Of a stretch of 64,000 nucleotides of DNA, positions 48,111 through 58,917 are shown piece by piece. Made by a program: the position numbers and the translations under genes. Numbering within the stretch: position 1 is the first letter of the stretch; every line of letters starts with the position of its first letter. This DNA is from Camillea tinctor (taxonomy: Eukaryota; Ascomycota; Sordariomycetes; Xylariales; Xylariaceae): positions 186,001-250,000 of the forward strand of contig MU394112.1 of the NCBI GenBank assembly GCA_022578605.1. Direction: 5' to 3'. The notes below the pieces were generated by a model. It was given only the letters and a program-made list of their open reading frames with translations. It searched no databases and was not told the DNA's origin.

Positions 48111-48980
48111 GTTTGCAATTATGATTTGATTGCCCGCGAAAAATTGTATCTAAGATCCAATAAGAGGTTGGTATAAAATAGAATATGGCCAATATATATA
48201 ATACCATCACTACTACACTTCAGTTTTTAAATATTACTTTATTGCTTGTACTGGTCTACAAAGGCCCCTGGATGAGACTCTGGCATCGCGATAACCTTGC
48301 GGCTTGTTCTGGGCTGAGAGGGTAGATCTCTGGGGAGTAACTTGGAGGGAGCAACCAAATGATCATAATGCACACACAAATCTCGGCGAGTACCATAAAA
48401 TGAAGATATACCTAGACAGGCCAATTTGCCCTCGTCGGCATTCAGCTGTTCCAATCAATATCCATAATAGATGAATGGTTACTGGGATTCACGTATTAGA
48501 AGAAGAATCGCATGAAGAGTCATACGAAGTTAGATTCCAATAGGACGACCACATAGTGTAGGGTTGCTCAGTGTAATGGTTTAAAAACAACAAGAATACA
48601 AGAACAGAGGTAGCCATTCTAGTTAATATAGTATAACAAGTAAGACCCAAGTAATGCCAGAAGCCTTAGTTATCCCAGATTGGAAAGAGGGGTTTCTTAA
48701 AACTAACCAATCGAGATCTAAAGAAGCAGGGAATTAGAAATAACGCCGGTCAAGGCGAAGATACAGGAAGTTGGTCGAAATTATATAAATATATGCTCTT
48801 TAACATCAAATATTACTTAGTTCTAGGTCATGCATCATCATCACAACTTGAGTATCAAAGCTGAGCAGCAACCACAGCCCATCCTTCAAATATAAGTGAG
48901 TTTGTCGGCTATTTAGGATTGATGGTTTTAATGCTGACCTATGTATGTTTTCTTCAGACATCCTTACAGAAATCATCAAC
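48111..48980. other. Region between UstYa-like pseudogene and peptide gene
   Basis: Likely shared promoter DNA of a divergent pair. A minus-strand open frame at 48239-48454 (71 aa) is of unknown meaning; it could be a fragment of another gene but matches nothing I know. Confidence 0.4.
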
Positions 48981-49268
48981 ATGCAGGTCCATACCTTTAT
49001 ATCCGTCCTCATTGCTCTTGTTGGCGTTGTCAGCAGCACACCTGTCCCTGCTGATGGCCCTCCTATTTCCAACACCAAAGCGCATGAGGCTGATAGAACT
49101 ATGGTGAAAAGAATGAGTGGACATTTTAAACCTCTTTGGGTGATTGGATTTGACAGGGATGAAGAGAGGGGTCATCATATTGGCTTTCGACCTGTCAACG
49201 ACGAGAAGAAGGGTGAAAAAAAAAAGGATTATTACTACATGAATCATCCCTGGTATGATATTTACTAA
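48981..49268 (+). CDS. Small secreted Tyr-rich peptide, possible RiPP-type precursor or effector
   Basis: 95 aa from the ATG at 48981, in good context (ATCAACATG); the frame also contains an earlier ATG at 48945 that would bury the signal peptide. MQVHTFISVLIALVGVVSST is a clear secretion signal followed by PVPADG. A dibasic Lys43-Arg44 in TMVKR is a Kex2-type cleavage site. The mature part is very basic (EKKGEKKKD) and ends with YYYMNHPWYDIY, five Tyr and one Trp in 12 residues. No Cys. It lies head-to-head with a UstYa-like pseudogene. Dikaritin precursors are also secreted, Kex2-cut and supply Tyr-containing cores, but those usually repeat the core and this one does not. A plain small secreted protein is the simpler alternative. 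Confidence 0.5.
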   Translation: MQVHTFISVLIALVGVVSSTPVPADGPPISNTKAHEADRTMVKRMSGHFKPLWVIGFDRDEERGHHIGFRPVNDEKKGEKKKDYYYMNHPWYDIY

Positions 49269-50790
49269 AAGTTCACGATGAATACTTTCTAAGGTCTGAG
49301 GGGGCAATACGTGGTATTTTGGTAATGATATGATATTGAGGTCTTAGACAGGAAAAGAGGATTCACTGCTTGAGATACAAGAGTGACTTGGGTGGATCTG
49401 CAAGTAACCGGAAGGGTGCCCGTACATGCAGCATTACACTCACTAGCTCGTTACGAGCTGTTACGAGCTGTTAAAGGATTGTTTTCTAAGTCTGCGGTGA
49501 CAGTTTATACGACCTAAACTGACTTCGTTATGCCCTGAGATCATCAGATACCGAAGTGGAAAAAGGTCACAGGGGTAAATTGGTTCATACTACAAACCCT
49601 TTTTTTTATTCAATAAAAGGTAGGACACTCTTTTATAGCATTTTAGATCCCACGTAGGTAGATACCTATTATATGTCAATCATTATTTTTGCCATTACCT
49701 ACCTAAAGTTATCTAAGTAATTTGAAATCCACACAATAGTAATTAGAACAAGGCATATTGGTAATTAACTATCCTCAGAGTTATTTGTTACATTCCCCAC
49801 AAAGGTTTATCGAAGTAAGAAATAATCCCCAATGATCACAATGGTCAAAACTCCGCGGGATACTTAATCAAGATATTTTATCATCTGTCAAATAATGGGC
49901 TCTATCACGACGCACGCCTCATATAGGGAGAAAATATCAATGTTATTATGCTCAAACCATATATGGAGAAATAAGTTGTTTTGTGGGAATATGGGGTTAC
50001 TAATCTACCACATGGCTTTATATTACTTGTTTTGCTGATGATATTAACATAGAGCTTATATATATATAGGTATATGTATATTTGTTTTAGGGTTGCTCCT
50101 GATATATCTCTTATTTATATATATCACGACAATAGGCAAACAAGTAATATGGGAGACAAGGTAGATTATAAGGCATATTGTTCTATGCTTTCAGTAATAG
50201 GGAAAAGAAACTACCCGAATGGCTGTGAAATTTACAGCACTAGCTGCTGAGTACACACACGTCTTCGCGTAGCTTACAAAGATTAATAAAGCTATACTTA
50301 GATGGTAATGCTAAGGACGGCCATTGATGCATTTGTCATCTGTCCTGTATCTAATATGGCCTAACCACATGCCTTCAAAAGCGCCTGTCTACCTAGGTAG
50401 TTTCCCTACGTGATTACTCCATCTGTCGGCTAGCTAAAGGCTTATAAATTAGTTTCTTTAACCTGATGTCAAAAATTAATGACACCTATTTTATGCTTTG
50501 ATCCCTCCGTCATCTTTTATCAGATTCTATATTTATTTGTTTCTCAGTACTCAACTAGCTATACCTGAAAGATCTCTGACTCCAAGGAAAATAGTTCAAA
50601 TCCAGATAAGTTTTCAAACTACGGCGCGCTGTGTGGCAATCTGAAAAATTTAAAAACCTAGCCACATAATAAACACTACAAGCGTTTCAATTAGATTCCT
50701 CTATAATGCAGTGCAAATGGCTCCGAACTTCGTTGTAGATAACATAAAACTTGGTCAAATCAAAGATATAAGGGTCTCCACTGCTTCTCC
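49269..50790. other. Intergenic, no gene seen
   Basis: 1.5 kb, AT-leaning, with a short direct duplication of GAGCTGTTAC near 49455-49475 and TATATA runs near 50060. No coding signal. Confidence 0.5.
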
Positions 50791-53400
50791 TTATGTCTTC
50801 TCTTCCGTGCCAAACATACTACCAAGCCATCCATAAGAACGGTTCAGCCTTCTCCCATAACGTCGGGCGAATAGAAAAGGGATTTTGCCGCTAGGATGCG
50901 GCTCGTGAAACTGTATACTCCGCTCCACATCGAGATTCGAGGGCTGGAAGTGCCAGACAGAGCCGTAGAGCTTTTGCGCGCTAAACCCGACTGAGGCCAT
51001 GGCGTACAAGAAATCGTTCCATGCTACTTCACCTGGCGTTGTATGGATGGTTGGATTGTAAAAAAGGACCCTGAAAACCTTGAGCGCCCGATGATCCACT
51101 TTGAAGTAAGGTTGAGGGTCACTTGGGTTTTCTCCAGGAGCTCCCTGAGTCGGCGTGAACTCTGCAGCTCGGTGAGTAAGGGTGCCTCGAGTTTTGACCT
51201 TTCCTTTCCCAGCCACTCCAGATAAGACTTCTTTCCGAGCAGAATGAGATGTAAGGCCAAAATATAATGTCGAAAGAGGCCTTTCGAATGCATCAACTGC
51301 CAATACAGAACCCGTCTCTGGCATTGCTTCTTTTGCTTTCGGAGGCTCCGTCCATTCAGGCGTTCGGTGTAGAATACGTGGTTGAGTGAGGAGTCTCTTG
51401 AGTGCCATGCCTTCCAGGTCACCCACAGTGGAGTACACGAGGTGATCGACTTTAGCCCAAAATCCGTCTAAACACGCCTCAGCTCGCCGAAGCCTCTCGA
51501 TGTTATCCTTATTGCGCTTTCTTCCTATCGGATATTCAAATTTCTTATCTGACGGATCCGCAAGGGAGGTAATGGATCTGAGTTGTGTATCACTTAGGGC
51601 CGTGTAGAGTTTTACCTCTACTGAAATCGTCTCGCTATATTCCCTTTTGATACTCTTTTCTTTATCAACCAATGCATTTTCGAAACCGTTCGCCCAAGGG
51701 AAATATGTGTCGATCTGTCGCGAGCACTCACCTAGAATGGAGAGCTCACCGATCACCGCGGCCACATAGGGAGAGACCATCAATCGTGCCTTTGGGTTTG
51801 TGTCTATTAGGCGAGCTAGCTCATCAACCAACAAGGGCAAACGGCATAAGAACAGATTACGGTCATCTTCCCACAAGGTCTGTAGGATCCAGAAGAGATG
51901 CACCTCCGACTTGTCCATTTTTGCACCAGGCCTGGATGTAATTACAATATTTGAAGAGGCAATGGATACTGGGACCTCTCGGACAAAAAAGCTTCGGAAC
52001 GGCGGCGAAGCTACAACAATCATCCTTAGTAGGCTGAAGTTTCTCTTAGCTGCCTGCTCGAGATAGTGACGGAACTTTAGTAGGGCGCATAGATACTCGT
52101 CGGGAAGGTCCTTCTCTGGAGATATGCTGGCAGCATGCTGTTCTTTAAGCACTCGAAGGTCGGTGGCTTGATTCCAGAGCTTAGAGAAGATCTCCAGGTG
52201 AGAGTATGCTTCCCGGACAAGGCTGCTAATAATCCGTGCCCATAAGAGATCTTCTCGTCCTGGTTTAAGAGTTGGATGAAGGTTGCCCTGGGTGTCTTTA
52301 ATCATCTCTTGGCGGTGTTCTCTCATCTCAAACAGCCATTCGGAAAAATAGCTTGGGTCCTCCCGCAGCGACCAGATGTGGTCTTCGGCATGAGCGACCC
52401 GCGCGGCTAGGAGTGACTCGATACGTACGAGGTCTAGGTCTGAAGGATGGCGATATGGAGCCTCCTCGGCCATCACAGCCAGGGAGGTTGTGACACCATT
52501 TTCGAGCCTAACTTTACGCGGCGGTTCGTACTCGATGACCGGGTAGATATTGCTGACTAGTTCTTCTGCCGTGATGTCGTGTAGGATCAGCCTACAACAT
52601 GCAACAAGGAACTCTAGAAGCCGATCTTGAGCCTCAAGAATCAGAAGGCCCTCACCGGGGAGGAATTGTCGGCGGGTATGCATCCAATCGAAAGCGTCCT
52701 CATGATCTTCCCAAGCCAAGACCTTTCCGTACTCTTCGTCTTGGGTTGTACCATTTAATATCATGACATGCAAGTTAAGGAAGCCGGCAACAATGGCCAT
52801 AGTGACCTTGCCTAGATGCATAGCATCGCCATCTGCAGCTGCGAAGTCGGACGGATGGTTTCTTCCCCTAGCATTGATTAACAATGGAAGGGATTTTGGT
52901 TTGGCCAGGTCTTCCTGGTTGATATAAGGCCACATGAAGGCACCCCGCTCCTGAGTTTGCATGCGACCCATGTTCTCCCCATGCTTTTGGAAGCTCGCAA
53001 AGTCCGGGCGGTGCGTAGCTGGCATGTTAGGCCAACAGTGGAGGAGGATCTTCAGTCGCTGAGGTCGAGTCTTCTTCTCCCATCGTTTTTGGATCTTAAC
53101 TTCATGACGCTCAAGTATTCCTTTGAGCAGGTGATAATTCTCAAGGATTCTCGTCGATCTCTCACGTGCCTCACGACGAACTTCAGCAGGTTGCATCATG
53201 GTTGGGGGAGGCATGCCTCTAGAGGAGAAAAAGCCGAAGGGATCAGCATTATTGCTCCAATCCACATTCTCGATATCATCGACACTATCCAATTCAGGAT
53301 GCGGCTCAAACGGATTAAATTGGTGGTTTACCGCGCGTTGGAGGGGATTCATCTTGGCCCCGTCGACGTTGACTTTTGTAAAACTCTGCTTTCGAGGCAA
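50791..53400 (-). CDS. Intronless 869-aa fungal protein of unknown function (Ipa-protein-like)
   Basis: One uninterrupted frame from ATG at 53400 to the stop at 50791. I recognise the architecture from fungal proteins often labelled 'ipa protein', whose function is unknown. The N-terminus is basic then Pro-rich (FNPFEPHPELDSVDD). A helical body follows, with LENYHLLKGILERHEVKIQKRW and LLHCWPNMPATHRPDF (about 87-135). The C-terminal block FRVLFYNPTIHTTPGEVAW, DFLYAMASVGFSAQKLYGSV, SIQFHEPHP and ARRYGRRLNRSYGW is the most conserved part of such proteins. No signal peptide or membrane segment. Its integrity, at 2.6 kb with no stop, is notable because neighbours on both sides are decayed. Confidence 0.8.
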   Translation of the reverse strand: MPRKQSFTKVNVDGAKMNPLQRAVNHQFNPFEPHPELDSVDDIENVDWSNNADPFGFFSSRGMPPPTMMQPAEVRREARERSTRILENYHLLKGILERHEVKIQKRWEKKTRPQRLKILLHCWPNMPATHRPDFASFQKHGENMGRMQTQERGAFMWPYINQEDLAKPKSLPLLINARGRNHPSDFAAADGDAMHLGKVTMAIVAGFLNLHVMILNGTTQDEEYGKVLAWEDHEDAFDWMHTRRQFLPGEGLLILEAQDRLLEFLVACCRLILHDITAEELVSNIYPVIEYEPPRKVRLENGVTTSLAVMAEEAPYRHPSDLDLVRIESLLAARVAHAEDHIWSLREDPSYFSEWLFEMREHRQEMIKDTQGNLHPTLKPGREDLLWARIISSLVREAYSHLEIFSKLWNQATDLRVLKEQHAASISPEKDLPDEYLCALLKFRHYLEQAAKRNFSLLRMIVVASPPFRSFFVREVPVSIASSNIVITSRPGAKMDKSEVHLFWILQTLWEDDRNLFLCRLPLLVDELARLIDTNPKARLMVSPYVAAVIGELSILGECSRQIDTYFPWANGFENALVDKEKSIKREYSETISVEVKLYTALSDTQLRSITSLADPSDKKFEYPIGRKRNKDNIERLRRAEACLDGFWAKVDHLVYSTVGDLEGMALKRLLTQPRILHRTPEWTEPPKAKEAMPETGSVLAVDAFERPLSTLYFGLTSHSARKEVLSGVAGKGKVKTRGTLTHRAAEFTPTQGAPGENPSDPQPYFKVDHRALKVFRVLFYNPTIHTTPGEVAWNDFLYAMASVGFSAQKLYGSVWHFQPSNLDVERSIQFHEPHPSGKIPFLFARRYGRRLNRSYGWLGSMFGTEEKT

Positions 53401-55264
53401 TTTGTGATTAAAAACACATCAAAAACGAACGCAATTCTGCACTTGGGAAGGATAGTGTTAGCGACAAAGTCGACCATGTAAATTTAAGTGATGTTTAGGG
53501 GGGTGTCTATAAGTGGTAAAAAACGAGGGCATACTATCTTATCTTGAGTAGGGCAAGGTACGTACCCCGCATTCCCCATCTTTATTGTTCCTGGTCTACT
53601 CGCTTCATGCACGGGATCACTAGCCATCCTTGTACATAACCCTTCAAGTTCTAAGTTGCTTCAGTGTCCCTACAATGCCGTCGTATCAGGTTATTATGCG
53701 GTACCCCGCTGGTGTTGGTGTTGGTGTTGGTATGTACCTAGGTACCTAACTACGTACATAGTAGTATGCAGGAGGAGCCTTGCATGAAGTACTAGGTACC
53801 TAGCAGCCCTGGAGCCTGTATACACCTACAGAATATCGTCTAAACTAGGTACCCCCTCATGGAAGGTGGGGGGAAGGTTCTTCCCGAGGTCTGCTAACCC
53901 CTTATTTTCCCTTTGCTAATTGGTAAGCTATGAAGTACCTTGTCTAGAGATTGCATTCATCTTTACATGCTCTCCTCATCACGTCGCTCAACAGATGTGG
54001 GCTGCAGAATCCACTAAATAAGCCTGTCAATTCTCATCTGTCCAAATCTTATAATACATCAAGCTTGCCTTATGCAACTTGAATATCTTATCTAAGATGG
54101 ACTTCTAAGGCATTCCTAATTCGGAACATCCCACGGCCGCTGATCTGACATGTCTCTGTGTAAGTGCCCTACTTTTCAGATCTTCCACTGCTCATTTACT
54201 TGGCAGGTCGGGTTCTGGCTAATGAGGTCCTCAGTGTCTTGCTCTTGCTGCTACTCTGGGGTCCGGTGGATTAGTCTACTCAGGTGCCTGGCTTGCGAGG
54301 CATCGCTAGCATCATATTATTCGGTGCGGTTAGACTTGTGATACTGCGCGCAACTCAGCGCTTGCAAGTACTGAGAAGGCGTCAGACAGCTTCATTCGGG
54401 AGCTTGGACTAAATAAATAGTGACATAACAAGATAGCTACCACAAAATTGATATCAGGGGTTAACAAGGAACAAGGAAGGTTCTTGTATATAGGTCAGTG
54501 ACATCCATAGTTGTAGTCTAGTGTCTAGTTCCTCGCATTACAACGTATTGATTACCTAAGAACTTGCTTGGTCCCTCGTGGCAATTGACTTCTACCTATT
54601 AGGAGTTTGTCGAGGGCGTGAGCCCGCTATATATAGGTTGAAATAGTATAGTACCGTAAAGTGAGGTATCAACCCCATATTCCAACAAAACTGGCCTGTT
54701 TAAGGGCTTTAGTTTCATCCGAGCTCTCCAAGCTTTCCGAAACGTAACCTATAGGGGCCATGATGGCAATTAGGTCCTCAGAAGAAGATCTGAATTACCC
54801 CGTCGCCAGTGTTAACGAAGACGCATGGTCGTTTGGTCTTTCAATCGTGTAAAAAGTGACCCTGTTGCTGGTGAGCAATCGCTTCTCGACCACCTGGCAC
54901 CTTCAATCTCTACCCCAAGAGCGGAATGCGTTTAACCGTAATCTGTGAGTAGTAGTAGCATACCATATTCCATAGATGAGTTAATTTTCAACTAGACACA
55001 GCTCAATAATCAGGACTTTATCGAAACAATGAGCCGGCAAAAAATGTTGTTATGATATCTATTACAAGAGAGGGGGCATCCACAACAAAATTGTAGGATC
55101 CTGAGTATTGGACGATAAACATGAAATTGAGGGTACAATTCTCTTCGGCCGTTCGCTCTATGTGTACACATCCTCGGTCACAATATGATCATGTCTGTAC
55201 ACGAGATCCGGGGTATAATGCTAACATTAGCATGAATTATCTTATAAAGATTAGAACCCATACA
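53401..55264. other. Intergenic with GGTGTT repeats and CCTAGG words
   Basis: Promoter side of the 869-aa gene, then 1.5 kb of apparently degenerate sequence. GGTGTT is repeated about three times near 53711. Palindromic TACCTAGGTACCTA occurs at 53735-53748. No frame resembles a protein; it may include unrecognisable continuation of the NRPS fossil. Confidence 0.45.
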
Positions 55265-55830
55265 TTTTTCTATGGACTAAACTGGATGCACGGTCTGAGC
55301 GCCAGCCTCAATATAGGTTGCATATGATCATGCCCCCAAACATAAGCCTGAATGAGATAAACCAATTCCCTTGGATGTTCTCGTACTACCGGATGTGAAG
55401 ATGCCAATGGTTGGACTATCCACCTTTATCACTGATGAGGGCAATATCTCACTAATTTCACTAATTTCTTCCCCTTTCCCTTCATCCTCCATATTCGCAT
55501 CGACGATATGTGTTTTTGGGACCTGCGCGGGAGATCAAAGCAAATGTCTCCTTTGCGCTCACGATCGCGTGCCGGGATCCGGCCATCTGGATAATCCGCC
55601 ATATCCTGGCCTCAGAATGTCTCACGTCTGAGGGGACATAAGCGGCCCTTGTTTTGAGGATAGGTAGTATGGAGTGATAGCCTAGCGCGACTTGTGCAAG
55701 CATGATAGCACCTAAAAGCTAGGCTCAACAACATCATGCCTAAGTCGATTCCCCAGCGACGGTGACGCTCTGTCGAGATCATGGCGACTTACGTACCCGT
55801 CCCAGGCATCAATTGTAGCAGTACCTGGCT
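55265..55830 (-). pseudogene. Fossil of a nonribosomal peptide synthetase adenylation domain
   Basis: Three frames on the minus strand, read in order, spell an adenylation-domain N-terminal half: IDAWDG-x-x-SRHDLDRAS with LGNRLRHDVVEP (about 55813-55710), then VLSCLHKSR*AIT, then TRAAYVPSDVRHSEARIWRI (the AYVPLDP-type core), and after another frame change GIFTSGSTRTSKGIGLSHSG (55345-55405), the ATP-binding A3 core TSGSTGxPKG. Lesions include TAG at 55712-55714, TAG at 55682-55684 where Trp is expected (KSRW), and at least two frameshifts. Nothing of condensation or carrier domains could be read. Such enzymes activate amino acids for peptide natural products; this copy cannot. Confidence 0.72.
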
Positions 55831-56941
55831 CTAGTATAGCGAAAACGCTTGCTACGATGGTGCTGTTGTAGTGGTAATGGTGTGATTCATCCCTGAACGT
55901 ACTCGAGCCCTGCCGTCACAGTCTCTATGGCGGAGGCCTTCTGTATCTAGTACGCTCGGATGCTAGTCTTGCCGTCGGTATCTACGGCTTGGAAGCACAC
56001 GTGATTGAGGCTAGTATATAGGTGTAAAGTCGGACACCGGACTGCTTCCACCATGGGTGAGGGTGGCGACGGTACGCTCGGCTTGATCGGTTGATGGCGT
56101 GCCATGTTGAATCCTTAACACTCTTCCTGGAAAGGGGACAAATTTATAAACAATGGGTTTGTTGTTTGAGATCATTGTGCCTGTGCATGTGCTTGCGCGT
56201 TGGTCTTGGCTCTGCTCTAGCTTTGCTTCTCTTCCATTCGTGATTTCACAGTATATCTGATTACCTGGTTAAGTTTTACCTACCAAAACCCCTGGTGCAC
56301 GCGGCGAGATGTCAAATGCTACTTTTAATAACACCTAAATACCGACACTGTACACGATGGAAGTGTTAGGCCATTGGGCCTGGCCATAGCGCGGCAGGAG
56401 GTGACGTTGATAAGAATATTGAGCATCACATATTATCTGCTCATAAGCGCTCCTCACATCCCTGAATGTGTAATGTGTAATGTTAATGCTTGGGCTGACG
56501 TCGTTGAGGTATAGGTTCCCTATACCAGCTTCATCTGTCAGCTCAGCACAGCCTCGTCCTCCTTATTTTCGGAATCGGGATTTACTTTGGCCGTTGGTTA
56601 TACGACTTCGGACAGGAACAACTGAAGTCCTTGGCTGCATGATGTGCTTGGGTCAAGTGCTACATAAGTATGTTGTTGGCTGGTGGTTTAGGTAATATGT
56701 AAACAAAGAGTTACTTACTTGGTCCCCACCCCCTTTTCAAAATGATTCTTGGTCTGTTTTTCCTTTTTTTTTCTTTTTGAAAAAAAAAAAAAAAAGGACT
56801 TAACTGTACTTCCCCAGTGTGTGACTCGACATCCAACTAAACTTCATCCCGCCCCCCCTTTTTTTCTTTCTTTTCAATTGAAGCTTTAATTACATCTATC
56901 TAGTCTGTTCTGCTCTGTTTTGACAGGGTTGCGCATGTACC
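55831..56941. other. Intergenic / promoter of the MFS gene
   Basis: No coding sequence recognised; it may contain further unreadable NRPS remains. Homopolymer A near 56780-56795 and C/T runs near 56850-56875 lie just upstream of the MFS start. Confidence 0.45.
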
Positions 56942-58917
56942 ATGGCGGTATCCGACGGTTCCGCGTCACGTAACTCGGCAGAACCCCAACGAAAACAAGA
57001 ACAAGAGCCGAAAGGCCCTGAACCTGCTCCGGCTCAGCAACTACCGTCTTCTGCTCAAGATAAAGCGAAGCCATCGTCATCGCCTCGTTCTGTCTTGAAG
57101 CGCAACTTGGTTATTGTTGCACTCGGCCTTGGTATCTTCATAGGTATTCTCGTGCGTGCTCTGTCACTAATAAAACCCTTTGACACACGCCATCGTGTTT
57201 TTCTAAGTTCTGACAACCTCATCAGGATGCTACCATCGTTGCCACGATTCTTCCCACACTTGTTGATGAGTTTCAGTCTATAGACTCTGCTGGCTGGTAT
57301 GGATCTGCATAGTACGTATTTCTATTTTTGGTCCCTTCCTCAACGCCTCCAGCTAATCGACATCACATTAGCTTGCTCGTGACTGGTGCGACGCAGCCGA
57401 CATTTGGAAAACTCTACTCCACCTTTCGGCCCAAGTTAGTCTTCCTTGTCTCCATTCTTCTTCTCTCCATCGGCTCTTTGGTGTGCGCGTTAGCACGAGC
57501 ATCTTCAGTCTTCATTGGTGGTAGGGCCGTTGCAGGATTAGGGGCCGCGGGCGTTGTGTCTGGTGCGTTGGTGTAAGTGTCCAGCTTACCCTCACTCCTT
57601 ACTCCATGAAAGAAACATGCTTGGTTGCGTCATGTATAATAACCGTAAGCGTCTAGCATCACCGCTCTGGTCGTCCCGTTGCACTTGCGACCGATCTATA
57701 CAAGTTGCCTGGGATCACTCGAAGGTATTGGACTCATTGTCGGACCCCTCATAGGAGGTGCGATCGCCAGCAATATTGGGTGGCGCTGGTGTTTTTGGAT
57801 CAACTTACCTGTTGCTGCTGTTCTTTCTGTCGTCATATTCTTCCTGTTAGTTCTACCTCCCGCCGTTCCGTCGGACGACCAGAAAAGCTCTACCTCGGTA
57901 AAACAGCAATTGCTCCAGTTAGACTTGGAAGGCGGTTTAGCCATCGCGGGAAGCCTGACGTGCTTACTTCTGGCTATCCAGTGGGGCGGTACGACATATG
58001 CTTGGTCGGATAGTCGTATTATTGTGCTTTTTGTCGTCTTTGGTGTTTCCATAATCTGTGTTGGCTTTCACCAAGGGTGGAAGGGTGAACGCGCAACGTT
58101 CCCCATGCGACTACTCAAGAATAGGACATTTGCCATGTTGGTTCTCGACGGGTTCTGTATGGCGGGAGCCCAGTTCGTCGTGTTATACTATGTAAGTCTA
58201 CACCCGTCAGACGTCTTATCCCGCTAACCGGAGGCATGCTTTTAGTTACCCATATGGTTTCAAGCCGTCCAGGGCGCATCCGCCCAAGAATCAGGTATAA
58301 AGCTACTGCCTACGGTCCTCTCTGTTATTGTAATGGCAATATTCGCCGGTATCGGAGCATCTATCGTTGGCTACATCGTACCTTTCATCATCTTAGCGAC
58401 CATACTGGGTTCTGTCGGGGCTGGCCTGCTCCATACTCTCTATCCACAGATCTCTCAATCTAGATGGATTGGGTACCAGATTCTCTTCGGTGCTGGCTCC
58501 GGGATGGGCGTACAACAATGTATCGTGGGCGTTCAGATGGCGGTGGATCACGCCGACGTCGCTTATGCCACTTCAGCGATTATGCTCGTGAACACGCTTT
58601 CAGGCGCCATATTGATTGCCGTGTCTCAGTCCTTGTTTCTCGGTGAAGTGGTTGGTATTGCCCAAGATGTGGGCCTATCGGATCCTTTGAGCAGCTTTCA
58701 GTCGTCTGAGGATTCGCTTTCTCCCCAAAATCGCCAACTCGTTATTCAGGCCTACAATAATGGCGTTTCAAAGGCAATTTTGGTCGCCCTCATTCTCTGC
58801 AGTATTACCGTAGTCAGTTGGCCATTGTTGAAGTGGATTCGTATCAAACAGAACAAAGATGATACTGAGGAAGCAAATACCGAGACACTGCCTCCGTTAA
58901 GCACTTCTACTTTATAA
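56942..58917 (+). CDS. MFS multidrug/toxin exporter (DHA14, 14-helix type)
   Basis: Five exons: 56942-57151, 57226-57311, 57372-57572, 57657-58191 and 58246-58917, all in phase; 567 aa. After a 55-residue cytosolic Pro/Gln/Lys-rich tail, membrane segments begin at [15 protein letters not shown]. Family motifs: the acidic LDATIVATALP-type motif as [18 protein letters not shown] with [11 protein letters not shown] after it; [11 protein letters not shown] (motif A); [17 protein letters not shown]; and the exporter-specific [19 protein letters not shown] (motif C). Members expel fungal metabolites and drugs by proton antiport at the plasma membrane. It sits between an NRPS fossil and an acyltransferase fossil, so it was probably the exporter of a lost cluster, yet it is itself intact. 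Confidence 0.92.
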
